A stretch of 64,000 nt of DNA, taken from positions 1 through 64,000 of the forward strand of contig NZ_QAOX01000013.1 in NCBI RefSeq assembly GCF_003050935.1. The letters run 5' to 3'. This document shows, in pieces, positions 9,900 to 19,863 of the stretch. This DNA comes from Luteibacter sp. OK325. GTDB lineage: Bacteria > Pseudomonadota > Gammaproteobacteria > Xanthomonadales > Rhodanobacteraceae. The position numbers and the translations under genes are program-made. Positions within the stretch are counted from its first letter, which is position 1, and each line of letters opens with the position of its first letter. The notes beneath the pieces were generated by a model that was given only the letters and a program-made list of their open reading frames with translations, was not told the DNA's origin and ran no database searches.

Positions 9900-10829
9900 T
9901 CAAACGGCCGACACGGGGGCGGTGTAGGCGACGCCCCGCTTCCAGCGGGGAGCGACCAGTCGGCCACGCTTTCGGGCCAGCAGGAACAGGGCCACGGAAA
10001 CCAGGCTGCAGGCAACCAGGGCGACGATCGACGCCTCCGCGCCGAACTCGCCGCCCGACAGCCAGTCCGGCCCGGCCAGGCGCGAGGCGACCAGGCCATG
10101 CATCTGGCTGCCCGAGGTGGGCACGCCGAAAACCAGGGACTGGGTGATGTTCCAGCCGGCGTGCAGGCCCATGCAGGCCAGCAGCGAGCGGGTCGCCACA
10201 TAGAGCAGACCCAGCATCACACCCGCCTCCAGGGCGATGGCCAGGCTGGTGCCGACCGTCGCGTGAGGGTTGAAGGCGTGGGCGAAGCCGAAGAACAGCG
10301 AGGAAATGAGCAGGGCCCAGCCGGTGCCGAGCGCCTCCTCGCAGGCCCGGAACAGCACGCCGCGGGAGATCAGCTCTTCGCCGATGGCCGCGCCGACGCC
10401 CGCGCCGAGGACGATGTTCGGCCAGTCGGCCGCCGTGTCCGGCCCGAGGACCACATACGCGCCGCAGAGCCAGAGCGTGCCGACGACGACGGCCATGAGG
10501 GCCGCCCCGCCGAACAGCCACGCCACGCCGGCCGGCCAGGTCGGCCGCGACAGCTCCAGCAGGGGACGACGTTCGATAAGTCGGACCAGCACCAGGTAGG
10601 CGACGATGGCGGGCACGGCCCGCAGCAGCATTTCCGCGATACCGCGGGCCAGCACGCTCGCATCCTTGCCCACCAGGCCGATGGGCTTCAGCACATGACT
10701 GAGGCCAATGGTCAGCACGATGGTCATGATCGCGAACAGCCCGATGCGCGCACCGGCGCTATAGAAGAGGCCCCGCTGCCAGCGGGTGGCTCCCGCGGGT
10801 GGCGAGTACAACGTATTCGGTAAGCGCAT
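9900..10829 (-). CDS. CPBP family intramembrane glutamic endopeptidase
   Basis: A polytopic membrane protein (309 aa, about eight hydrophobic segments). It has the three CPBP (Abi) motifs in order: EELISR (EExxxR), FAHAF (FxxxH) and HAGWN (HxxxN). These form the glutamate-based protease site in the Rce1/MroQ family. The physiological substrate is unknown. The ATG at 10829 is preceded by GGGAAGGGG, which favours it over the upstream in-frame start at 10886. It is divergent from the phosphofructokinase gene. Confidence 0.88.
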   Translation of the reverse strand: MRLPNTLYSPPAGATRWQRGLFYSAGARIGLFAIMTIVLTIGLSHVLKPIGLVGKDASVLARGIAEMLLRAVPAIVAYLVLVRLIERRPLLELSRPTWPAGVAWLFGGAALMAVVVGTLWLCGAYVVLGPDTAADWPNIVLGAGVGAAIGEELISRGVLFRACEEALGTGWALLISSLFFGFAHAFNPHATVGTSLAIALEAGVMLGLLYVATRSLLACMGLHAGWNITQSLVFGVPTSGSQMHGLVASRLAGPDWLSGGEFGAEASIVALVACSLVSVALFLLARKRGRLVAPRWKRGVAYTAPVSAV

Positions 10830-10926
10830 GGCGAACCCCTTCCCCTGATTCAACCTCGAGTCTAGCGTGTCATCGTCATGCCGCACGCGCTACGCTCGGC
10901 ACTCCCATGGTGACGAGGAAGTGCGT

Positions 10927-12180
10927 ATGGCCGCCGGCAAAATTCTTTACGCCCAGTCGGGCGGCGTATCCGCCGTCATCAATGCCTCCGCCGCGGGTGT
11001 GATCGAAACCGCGCGCGACAAAGGCATCATCGTCTACGCCGCGCGCAACGGCATCCTCGGCGCGCTTCGCGAGGAGCTCATCGACACCTCCAAGGAAGCC
11101 AAGGCCAATATCGCGGCGTTGAAGCACACGCCCGGCGGGGCCTTCGGCTCGTGCCGCTACAAGCTCAAGTCGCTGGAAGAGAACCGCGCGGAGTACGAGC
11201 GCCTCATCGAGGTATTCAAGGCGCACGACATCCGCACCTTCCTCTACAACGGTGGCAACGATTCGGCCGACACGGCCAACAAGGTCTCGAAGATCGGGCA
11301 GACGCTCGGCTACGAGGTCAACTGCATCGGCGTACCCAAGACGATCGACAACGACCTGGTCGTGACCGACACCTGCCCCGGCTTCGGTTCGGTGGCGAAG
11401 TACACCGCCATCGCCGTACGCGAGGCCAGCCTGGACGTCGTTTCCATGATGGATACCTCGACCAAGGTCTTCATCATCGAAGTGATGGGCCGACACGCGG
11501 GCTGGATCGCCGCCGCGGCCGGCCTTGCCGGTTCCGCGCCGGGCGACGCACCGCACGTCATCCTGTTTCCGGAAAACGTATTCAATCCCGAGACCTTCCT
11601 GGCCAAGGTCAAGGCCACGGTCGAAAAGGTCGGTTACTGCACGGTGGTCGTTTCCGAGGGCGTGAAGGACAGCGACGGCACCTTCCTCGCCGAGTCCGGT
11701 GCGCGCGACGCCTTCGGTCACGCGCAGCTGGGCGGTGCGGCACCCGTGCTCGCCGCCCTGGTGCGCGAGAAGCTCGGCTACAAGTACCACTGGGCCCTGC
11801 CCGACTACCTGCAGCGCTCGGCGCGGCATATCGCCTCGAAGACGGATCTCGAGCAGGCCTATGCCGTCGGCAAGAAAGCCGTGGAATATGCGGCCGAAGG
11901 CCTCAACGCCGTGATGCCGGTGATCGTGCGCACGTCCGACGAGCCGTACAAGTGGAAGATCGAAGCGGCGCCGCTGGACAAGATCGCCAACCACGAAAAG
12001 AAGATGCCGAAGAACTTCATTTCGAAGGATGGCTTCGGTATCACCGCCGCCGCACGACGTTATCTTGCGCCGCTGATCCAGGGCGAAGCACCGCCGCCGT
12101 ATGGTCCCGATGGCCTGCCGATCTACGTGACACTGAAGAACGCGTCGGTGCCGAAGAAGCTGAAGAAGTTCAAGATCTAA
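10927..12180 (+). CDS. pfp: Diphosphate-dependent 6-phosphofructokinase
   Basis: The 417 aa protein phosphorylates fructose-6-phosphate, or the reverse. The phosphoryl-donor determinants are of the PPi type: the ATP-enzyme glycine in GGDGS is Asp112 here (GGNDS), and the glycine in PGTIDND is Lys138 (PKTIDND). Xanthomonas is known to use a PPi-dependent enzyme of this family in glycolysis/gluconeogenesis. GAGGAAG precedes the ATG at 10927. Two pyrophosphatases, membrane and soluble, are encoded within the next 12 kb. Confidence 0.92.
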   Translation: MAAGKILYAQSGGVSAVINASAAGVIETARDKGIIVYAARNGILGALREELIDTSKEAKANIAALKHTPGGAFGSCRYKLKSLEENRAEYERLIEVFKAHDIRTFLYNGGNDSADTANKVSKIGQTLGYEVNCIGVPKTIDNDLVVTDTCPGFGSVAKYTAIAVREASLDVVSMMDTSTKVFIIEVMGRHAGWIAAAAGLAGSAPGDAPHVILFPENVFNPETFLAKVKATVEKVGYCTVVVSEGVKDSDGTFLAESGARDAFGHAQLGGAAPVLAALVREKLGYKYHWALPDYLQRSARHIASKTDLEQAYAVGKKAVEYAAEGLNAVMPVIVRTSDEPYKWKIEAAPLDKIANHEKKMPKNFISKDGFGITAAARRYLAPLIQGEAPPPYGPDGLPIYVTLKNASVPKKLKKFKI

Positions 12181-12205
12181 CTCTCGAACTGTTGCCTCAG
12201 TTCCC

Positions 12206-12289
12206 TGTGAGAGCCGATTCATCGGCGAATGGGCGCTGGCCTCGACCTGGCCAGCTGCCGCAGGATCGCCGATAAATCGGCTCCTACAG
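12206..12289. repeat. REP-like repeat, GCCGA/TCGGC stem variant
   Basis: Inverted pair between pfp and the CodA-like gene. The left unit carries GCCGATTCATCGGC and the right unit the inverse with a TTTA loop. The ends read TGTGAGAGCC and GGCTCCTACA. It lies about 50 bases ahead of the deaminase start. Confidence 0.8.
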
Positions 12290-12339
12290 TAGAGCGGTGT
12301 CTCGGTATCATCGCGCTTTGTTCCCACAGGTGGACCCGC

Positions 12340-13626
12340 ATGGATCTGATCATCCGCCACGCCACGCTTGCGGACGGACGCCGCGATGTCGACATCGGCA
12401 TCGTGGACGGGCGCTTCGCGGCGATCCAGCCGCAGCTGCCGGCGAAGGGCGTGGAGGAAATCGACGCGGGGGGCCGGCTCGTCGCGCCGCCTTTCATCGA
12501 CGCGCATTTCCACATGGATGCCACGCTGTCACTGGGCCTGCCCCGCCTCAATGCCTCGGGCACCCTGCTCGAAGGCATCGCGCTGTGGGGCGAGCTCAAG
12601 CCCGACCTCACCATCGACGCCCTGGTCGCCCGTGCCATGGCGTATTGCGACATGGCGGTGGCGCAGGGCCTGCTTGCCATCCGCAGCCATGTCGACATCT
12701 GCGACGACCGGCTGCTGGCGACCGAGGCCTTGCTGGAAGTGAAGCGACAGGTTGCGCCCTACCTGCATCTGGAACTCGTGGCGTTTCCGCAGGACGGCCT
12801 GCTGCGGTCACCCACGGCCAAGGCCAACCTGATCCGCGCGCTCGACATGGGTGTGGAGGTGGTCGGCGGCATTCCACACTTCGAAAGGACGATGGCCGAC
12901 GGCGCCACGTCCATCCGCTGGCTTTGTGAACTCGCGGCCGAGCGCGGACTGCGCGTGGATATGCACTGCGACGAATCCGACGACCCGCTGTCGCGGCACA
13001 TCGAAACGCTCGCCGCCGAGACGATTCGCACCGGCCTGCAGGGTCGCGTGACCGGTTCGCACCTCACCTCCATGCATTCGATGGACAACTACTACGTGTC
13101 CAAGCTGCTGCCGCTGATCGCCGAAGCGGGCGTGCACGCCATCGCCAACCCCTTGATCAACATCACCCTGCAAGGGCGGCACGACACGTATCCCAAACGC
13201 CGCGGCATGACCCGCGTACCCGAGCTGATGGCTGCGGGCGTCAACGTTGCCTTTGGCCACGACTGCGTGATGGACCCCTGGTACGGCCTGGGCTCGGGCG
13301 ACATGCTCGAGGTCGCACACATGGGGCTGCACGTGGCACAGATGACCTCGACAGCCGGGGTAGCGAACTGCTTCGAGGCGGTGACCTCCAACGCGGCGCG
13401 CGTACTCGGGCTCGAGGGCTATGGCATCGCGCCGGGCAACCGCGCGGACTTTGTCCTGCTCCAGGCGGGCGACACCTACGAGGCCATCCGCCTGAAAGCG
13501 ACCCGCTTGCTGGTCGTCCGCGGCGGAAAAATCCTCGCCCGCACACCTGAACGACGGACGTCGCTAAATCTTGCGAGACGCGCACGGGAACTCACTCTCG
13601 AGTTCCGTCCGGGATCGATTTCCTGA
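12340..13626 (+). CDS. CodA-type pyrimidine deaminase with altered specificity residue
   Basis: A 428 aa amidohydrolase colinear with E. coli cytosine deaminase (427 aa). Every metal/catalytic residue is present at a constant offset of five: H56 and H58 (HFH), Q151, H209 and E212 (HCDE), H241 and D308. The residue equivalent to E. coli Asp314, which discriminates substrates, is Cys309 (GHDCVMDPW). In this family loss of that Asp marks enzymes that deaminate 5-methylcytosine. Cytosine deaminase is the default label; 5-methylcytosine or another oxopurine/pyrimidine is plausible. No permease gene (codB) is adjacent. The start at 12340 fits the homologue length. Confidence 0.88.
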   Translation: MDLIIRHATLADGRRDVDIGIVDGRFAAIQPQLPAKGVEEIDAGGRLVAPPFIDAHFHMDATLSLGLPRLNASGTLLEGIALWGELKPDLTIDALVARAMAYCDMAVAQGLLAIRSHVDICDDRLLATEALLEVKRQVAPYLHLELVAFPQDGLLRSPTAKANLIRALDMGVEVVGGIPHFERTMADGATSIRWLCELAAERGLRVDMHCDESDDPLSRHIETLAAETIRTGLQGRVTGSHLTSMHSMDNYYVSKLLPLIAEAGVHAIANPLINITLQGRHDTYPKRRGMTRVPELMAAGVNVAFGHDCVMDPWYGLGSGDMLEVAHMGLHVAQMTSTAGVANCFEAVTSNAARVLGLEGYGIAPGNRADFVLLQAGDTYEAIRLKATRLLVVRGGKILARTPERRTSLNLARRARELTLEFRPGSIS

Positions 13627-13774
13627 ACGCGCGGGTTCATTAGCTGTCGCGTCAATGAATGCTTTCGCCAAACTTTCGATTCGTAGGACTTCGCATTCAG
13701 GAAAGTCTGCCTATCTTCCAATCGTCGATCAGCTGTAGCGACTTGCGGCGTGATGATCGTCCTGGAGAGATGCG

Positions 13775-14209
13775 ATGAAAATGATGCTTCGTACCGCGTT
13801 TGCCGCCCTCGCCCTGGTCGCCACGACAGCGGCCTTTGCCGACGACCATCGCGATCACGACCGCGACAACCACGGGCACGATCGCGGTCATGACCGCGGC
13901 CACGACCGCGGTCACGCTGGCCGTGACTGGCATCACGACAACGGCTGGCACGGCAACCGCCCGGCGCCGCGTTATTACGGGCACGGCTATTACAACGGTC
14001 CGGCCTATTACCACCGCCCGCCCCCGCCGCGTTACTACGGCCACTGGGAGCGAGGCCATCGTTACTACGGCGGTAACACGGTTGTGTACAACTACGGCAG
14101 CTACCACCTGCGCCAGCCGCCGCGTGGCTACCACTGGGTCCGCGAGAACAACGATTTCCTGCTGGTCGCCGTGGCGACCGGCATCATCCTCGACATTGCC
14201 ACACGCTAA
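13775..14209 (+). CDS. His-rich RcnB-like periplasmic protein (copy 1)
   Basis: The product (144 aa) has a signal peptide (about residues 1-22, cut after FA), then a His/Asp/Arg-rich segment with repeated HDRG units, a Tyr/Pro/Gly-rich middle, and the RcnB-type C-terminal domain (LRQPPRGYHWVRENNDFLLVAVATGI). RcnB proteins are periplasmic and affect Ni/Co homeostasis in E. coli; here the His content suggests metal binding, but that is inference. GGAGAG precedes the start. It forms a tandem pair with the next gene, 15 bases away. Confidence 0.8.
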   Translation: MKMMLRTAFAALALVATTAAFADDHRDHDRDNHGHDRGHDRGHDRGHAGRDWHHDNGWHGNRPAPRYYGHGYYNGPAYYHRPPPPRYYGHWERGHRYYGGNTVVYNYGSYHLRQPPRGYHWVRENNDFLLVAVATGIILDIATR

Positions 14210-14224
14210 TCCGGGAGATTCCGT

Positions 14225-14641
14225 ATGAAACTGCTTAGCAAGATCGCCCTCACTATCGCCGCCTCGGCCGTCATTGCGCCGGCGTTCGCCTTCAGTCCGG
14301 CGCCGTTCCAGCCGGCGGGTATCCAGCAGTATCACGATGACCACGACAACGATCACCGCGACGATCACCGTGATGACCATCGCGACGATCACCGCGACGA
14401 TCACCATGACGGCCGCTACGACGACCACCGTGACAACCACGCCAACAACTGGCATCCGGGTCCGGGCGGTCACTGGGAACGCGGTCACCGCTACGACGGT
14501 CGCGTCGTCATCGTGAACGACTACCGTTCCCGCCACCTGCGCGAACCGCCACGCGGCTACCGCTGGCAGCGCGCCGACAACAATGACTTCCTGCTTGTCG
14601 CTGTTGCCACGGGTGTGATCGCGGACATCATTTCGCAATAA
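14225..14641 (+). CDS. His/Asp-rich RcnB-like periplasmic protein (copy 2)
   Basis: A 138 aa paralogue of the preceding gene: signal peptide to about residue 22, a run of DDHR tetrads (about residues 38-60), then the shared RcnB-type end (LREPPRGYRWQRADNNDFLLVAVATGV). The tetrad run is encoded by near-identical 12-base units and so is prone to length change by slippage. The shared tail shows tandem duplication; the middle has diverged. A strong terminator follows. Confidence 0.8.
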   Translation: MKLLSKIALTIAASAVIAPAFAFSPAPFQPAGIQQYHDDHDNDHRDDHRDDHRDDHRDDHHDGRYDDHRDNHANNWHPGPGGHWERGHRYDGRVVIVNDYRSRHLREPPRGYRWQRADNNDFLLVAVATGVIADIISQ

Positions 14642-14654
14642 CACCGCTCTACCA

Positions 14655-14690
14655 GGCCGGGCCTCCGCTATCGCGGGGGCCCGGCTTTTT
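14655..14690 (+). terminator. Rho-independent terminator after the RcnB-like pair
   Basis: GCCGGGCC-TCCGC pairs with GCGGG-GGCCCGGC around a TATC loop (about 13 pairs including one G-T), followed by TTTTTATT. It starts 14 bases after the stop of the second gene. Confidence 0.9.
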
Positions 14691-14717
14691 ATTGGGCTCT
14701 TCGCGCATGTCCGGGGG

Positions 14718-15117
14718 GGGTTCGCAAAGGAAAGACCGCTCACGCGGCCATGTATCTATCTGGCCTACGGCCGCTCCACTTGTGCGGAACTCGCCTCGAG
14801 GGTGGACACCAAGGCCTCTCACAACGATACGGTTGAGTGGAAGGAGAGCCGTTGGGCGATGTCGCACTGACGATTGTCACCGGCGAGCTGGGGTTGACCG
14901 CTTGGCGATAGCGACGAGCCAGCAATTGACCCGGCGTTTCGTCGGCTCGACCCGCACGAACCTCAGGGTTTAAGAGTCTTCGGTGCCCACCCTCGAGGCG
15001 AGTTCCGCACAAGTGGAGCGGCCGTAGGCCAATAAGAACACGGGCCGCGCAGCGGCCTTCCGGTACGAAATGCGGAGGACTGTCTGAGCAGCGAGGGTGG
15101 GCGCCGAAGGCTCTGCG
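14718..15117. repeat. Large inverted-repeat element, copy A (left end truncated)
   Basis: A 45-bp sequence at 14761-14805 recurs as a perfect inverse at 14987-15031. Imperfect pairing extends outward (GGAAAG-CCGCT and CGCGG blocks). The right arm continues with a GGAGGACTGTCTGAGCAG block and a second GAGGGTGGGC block to about 15117. The left arm lacks that outer part and is preceded by a run of eight G. The core between the arms is about 180 bp. The same 45 bp occur in both arms of a second copy near 29.4 kb. No transposase or good coding frame lies inside. Confidence 0.8.
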
Positions 15118-15130
15118 CCTCACCCCTCCA

Positions 15131-15210
15131 AGCAAGCGGCCGCGCAATGGCTTCGCGGCGATAGACAGCTGGCCGCAATTCCATCGCCGGCATAGCCGGC
15201 TCCCACACAA
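15131..15210. repeat. REP-like repeat, GCCGG/CCGGC stem variant
   Basis: The right unit is the inverse of TGTGGGAGCCGG-CTATG-CCGGCGATGG. The left unit (GGCTTCGCGGCGATAG) is degenerate. It lies directly after the large inverted-repeat element and about 110 bases before hppA. Confidence 0.65.
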
Positions 15211-15318
15211 AGCCGTCGCGACTGGGCTGTCCCGCAGCGCACAACGCCTTCCGCCGCCTCCCCTGCCTATACTCGGGTCAGCCCCATGGCGGGCTCTCAC
15301 AATTGAGGGGAGGCTTCG

Positions 15319-17367
<2,049 letters not shown>

Positions 17368-17370
17368 TGG

Positions 17371-17454
17371 TGTGGGAGCCGATTTATCGGCGATTGGGTG
17401 CGCGCCGCATCCTGGCCCGTTGCCACGGGATCGCCGATGAATCGGCTCCTACAA
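17371..17454. repeat. REP-like repeat, GCCGA stem variant
   Basis: Inverted pair starting four bases after the hppA stop. The left unit has a TTTA loop and the right unit TTCA. The position suggests it acts as the 3' end structure of the hppA transcript; no T-tract terminator is visible there. Confidence 0.8.
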
Positions 17455-17541
17455 CAGCCTGCGATAGCCCGGAAGTCATGGGGTTACGAGGTCGGTAGTA
17501 AGCTAAGGTCCGGGTTCGGCTTAATCACGGAACCCGGACCC

Positions 17542-19665
17542 ATGCATCGACGCTGGATTGCGCTCGTCATCGCCCTTACCTTCAGTGGCATGACCCAAGC
17601 CCACGACACCCCGCATACCACCGCTCCCGCCACCCAGGCCGGAGTCGACGACGAAAACCTCTGGCTGGACGACATCGACGGTGCGAAGCCGCTCGACTGG
17701 GTCAAGGCACGCAATGCCGAGACCGTGGCGAAGTACGCCGATAGCCAGGACTTCAAGACGTTGGACGGGCGCCTCCTGGAGATGCTCGATTCCGACGCGA
17801 AGATCCCGATGGTTTCCAAGATCGGCGATCACTTCTACAACTTCTGGCGCGACAAGCAGCACCCGAAGGGCCTGTGGCGCCGCACCACGCTGGCCGAGTA
17901 CCGTAAGGACAAGCCGGCCTGGGAAACCGTGATCGACCTGGACGCACTCGCCGCGTCCGAGAAAGAGAACTGGGTCTGGCACGGCGCACAGTGCCTGAAG
18001 CCGGACTACCGTCGCTGCCTTGTCTCGCTGTCGCGCGGCGGCGCCGATGCCGATGTGGTGCGTGAGTTCGATCTGTCGACCAAGGGCTTCATCAAGGACG
18101 GCTTCGCGCTGCCGGAAGCCAAGAGCCAGGTCGCCTGGATCGACGACGACCATATCTACGTCGCCACGGACTTCGGGCCGGGCTCGATGACCACCTCGAG
18201 CTACCCGCGCATCGTCAAGGAATGGAAGCGTGGTACGCCGCTCGCTTCTGCGCAGACGGTGTACGAGGGCAAGGAAAACGATATGTCGATCTCGGCCTAT
18301 CGCGATCGAACGCCCGGTTTCGAACGCGATTTCGTGATGCGCGCGCTGGAGTTCTACAACTCCGAGACCTTCCTGCGCAGCAAGGACGGCAAGCTGACCA
18401 AGGTCGACGTGCCCAACGATGCCGAGACCGATGTCGAGCGCGAATGGCTGCTGGTCGAGCCGCGCACGGCATGGACGGTCGGTGGCAAGACGTTCCCGTC
18501 GGGCTCCCTGGTGGCCACGAAGTTCGACGACTTCATGGCCGGCAAGCGCGAGTTCACCGTGCTGTTCACGCCGGACGAGCACACCTCGCTGGCCGGACAT
18601 TCGTGGACGCGCCACCATCTGATCCTCACCGTGTCGCACGACGTGGTCAGCCAGATCAAGGTGCTGACGCCGGCCGCCAGCGGTCCCTGGAAGGAAGACA
18701 CGCTCAGCGGCGCGCCCGCGCTCAGCAACATGCAGGCCGGTGGCATCGATGCGGATGAGACCGACGAGTACTTCCTCACCGTCTCGGGCTTCCTGCAGCC
18801 GACCACGCTCTACTACGGCACGCTGGGCCAGGGCGAGCGCGAGGCGATCAAGCACAGCCCGTCCTTCTTCGATGCCTCGAAGTTCGTCGTGAGCCAGCAC
18901 TTCGCCACCTCCAAAGACGGCACCAAGGTGCCCTACTTCGAAGTCGCGCCGAAGGCATTGAAGACCGATGGGAGCAATCCGACCCTGGTCTACGGCTACG
19001 GCGGTTTCGAGATCTCGCTTGAGCCGGCCTACGCCGCCGGCGCCGGTCGCGCGTGGCTGGAAAAGGGCGGCGTCTACGTCATCGCGAACATCCGCGGCGG
19101 CGGTGAATACGGTCCCCGTTGGCACCAGGCGGCGTTGAAAGCCAACCGTCCGCGTGCCTATGAGGACTTCGCGGCCGTCTCGCAGGACCTGATCGACCGC
19201 AAGATCACCAGCCCGAAGCACATGGGCATGATGGGCGGCAGCAACGGCGGCCTGCTCGCCGGCAACATGCTGACCCAGTACCCACAGCTATACGGCGCGG
19301 TGGTCAGCCAGGTGGCCCTGCTCGACATGAAGCGCTACACGCACATGTCCGCCGGTGCGTCGTGGATGGCCGAATACGGCGACCCGGACAAGCCGGAGGA
19401 GTGGAAGTACATCCAGACCTTCTCGCCGTACCAGAACCTGCACAAGGGCACGAAGTATCCGCCGGTGCTGTTCACCACTTCCACCCGCGACGACCGGGTC
19501 GGTCCGGTGCATGCCCGCAAGATGGCCGCTCGCATGCAGGCCATGGGCTTCGACGCCAGCCTGTACGAGAACCTCGAAGGCGGACACGGCGCCGCGGCGG
19601 ACAACAAGCAGTCGGCGTTCATGAGTGCCCTGGCCTATACGTACCTCTGGGAACACCTGAAATAA
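17542..19665 (+). CDS. S9 family prolyl oligopeptidase, exported (copy 1)
   Basis: The 707 aa protein has a signal peptide (cut near QAHA), an N-terminal beta-propeller region with DDENLWLDDIDG and DWVKARNAET, and a C-terminal alpha/beta-hydrolase. The catalytic Ser567 lies in GGSNGG, Asp in TSTRDDRVGP and His in LEGGHGAAA. It likely cleaves proline-containing peptides in the periplasm. The frame stays open upstream to 17398, but that part overlaps a repeat; the ATG at 17542 gives the signal peptide. A paralogue follows. Confidence 0.9.
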   Translation: MHRRWIALVIALTFSGMTQAHDTPHTTAPATQAGVDDENLWLDDIDGAKPLDWVKARNAETVAKYADSQDFKTLDGRLLEMLDSDAKIPMVSKIGDHFYNFWRDKQHPKGLWRRTTLAEYRKDKPAWETVIDLDALAASEKENWVWHGAQCLKPDYRRCLVSLSRGGADADVVREFDLSTKGFIKDGFALPEAKSQVAWIDDDHIYVATDFGPGSMTTSSYPRIVKEWKRGTPLASAQTVYEGKENDMSISAYRDRTPGFERDFVMRALEFYNSETFLRSKDGKLTKVDVPNDAETDVEREWLLVEPRTAWTVGGKTFPSGSLVATKFDDFMAGKREFTVLFTPDEHTSLAGHSWTRHHLILTVSHDVVSQIKVLTPAASGPWKEDTLSGAPALSNMQAGGIDADETDEYFLTVSGFLQPTTLYYGTLGQGEREAIKHSPSFFDASKFVVSQHFATSKDGTKVPYFEVAPKALKTDGSNPTLVYGYGGFEISLEPAYAAGAGRAWLEKGGVYVIANIRGGGEYGPRWHQAALKANRPRAYEDFAAVSQDLIDRKITSPKHMGMMGGSNGGLLAGNMLTQYPQLYGAVVSQVALLDMKRYTHMSAGASWMAEYGDPDKPEEWKYIQTFSPYQNLHKGTKYPPVLFTTSTRDDRVGPVHARKMAARMQAMGFDASLYENLEGGHGAAADNKQSAFMSALAYTYLWEHLK

Positions 19666-19684
19666 GTCCCCCCAGGTGTATTCG

Positions 19685-19713
19685 GAAGCCGGGCCTTCAG
19701 GGCTCGGCTTCTT
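19685..19713 (+). terminator. Terminator after the first S9 peptidase
   Basis: GAAGCCGGGCC pairs with GGCTCGGCTTC (11 pairs, one G-T) around TTCAG. The T-tract is short (CTT), so it may be a weak terminator; the adjoining REP-like unit starts at its 3' edge. Confidence 0.6.
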
Positions 19714-19783
19714 GTGGGAGCCGCTTCAGCGGCGATAGCCAGATCGCCTCACCCCCATCGCCGGCATAGCCGGCTCCTACACC
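19713..19783. repeat. REP-like repeat, mixed stem variants
   Basis: The left unit is the GCCGC/GCGGC variant; the right unit is the inverse of the GCCGG/CCGGC variant. Two stem versions are combined in one inverted pair, between the two S9 genes. Confidence 0.8.
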
Positions 19784-19863
19784 CCACACTGAAATTACTT
19801 TCATAATTTAATCAGCGGCACTACAGTGCGAGGCTTTCCGTGTACTCCCCGGGGTTTCGTTAC

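Noticed and set aside
9900-10829. Abi/CPBP gene as a phage-defence (abortive infection) gene
   Set aside because: The family name is historical. The gene sits among housekeeping genes with no defence partners, and the motifs only support an intramembrane protease.
10876-12513. 545-codon minus-strand frame opposite pfp and the start of the CodA-like gene
   Set aside because: It spans two unrelated genes and a repeat, with shadow-type composition; the plus-strand products are unmistakable.
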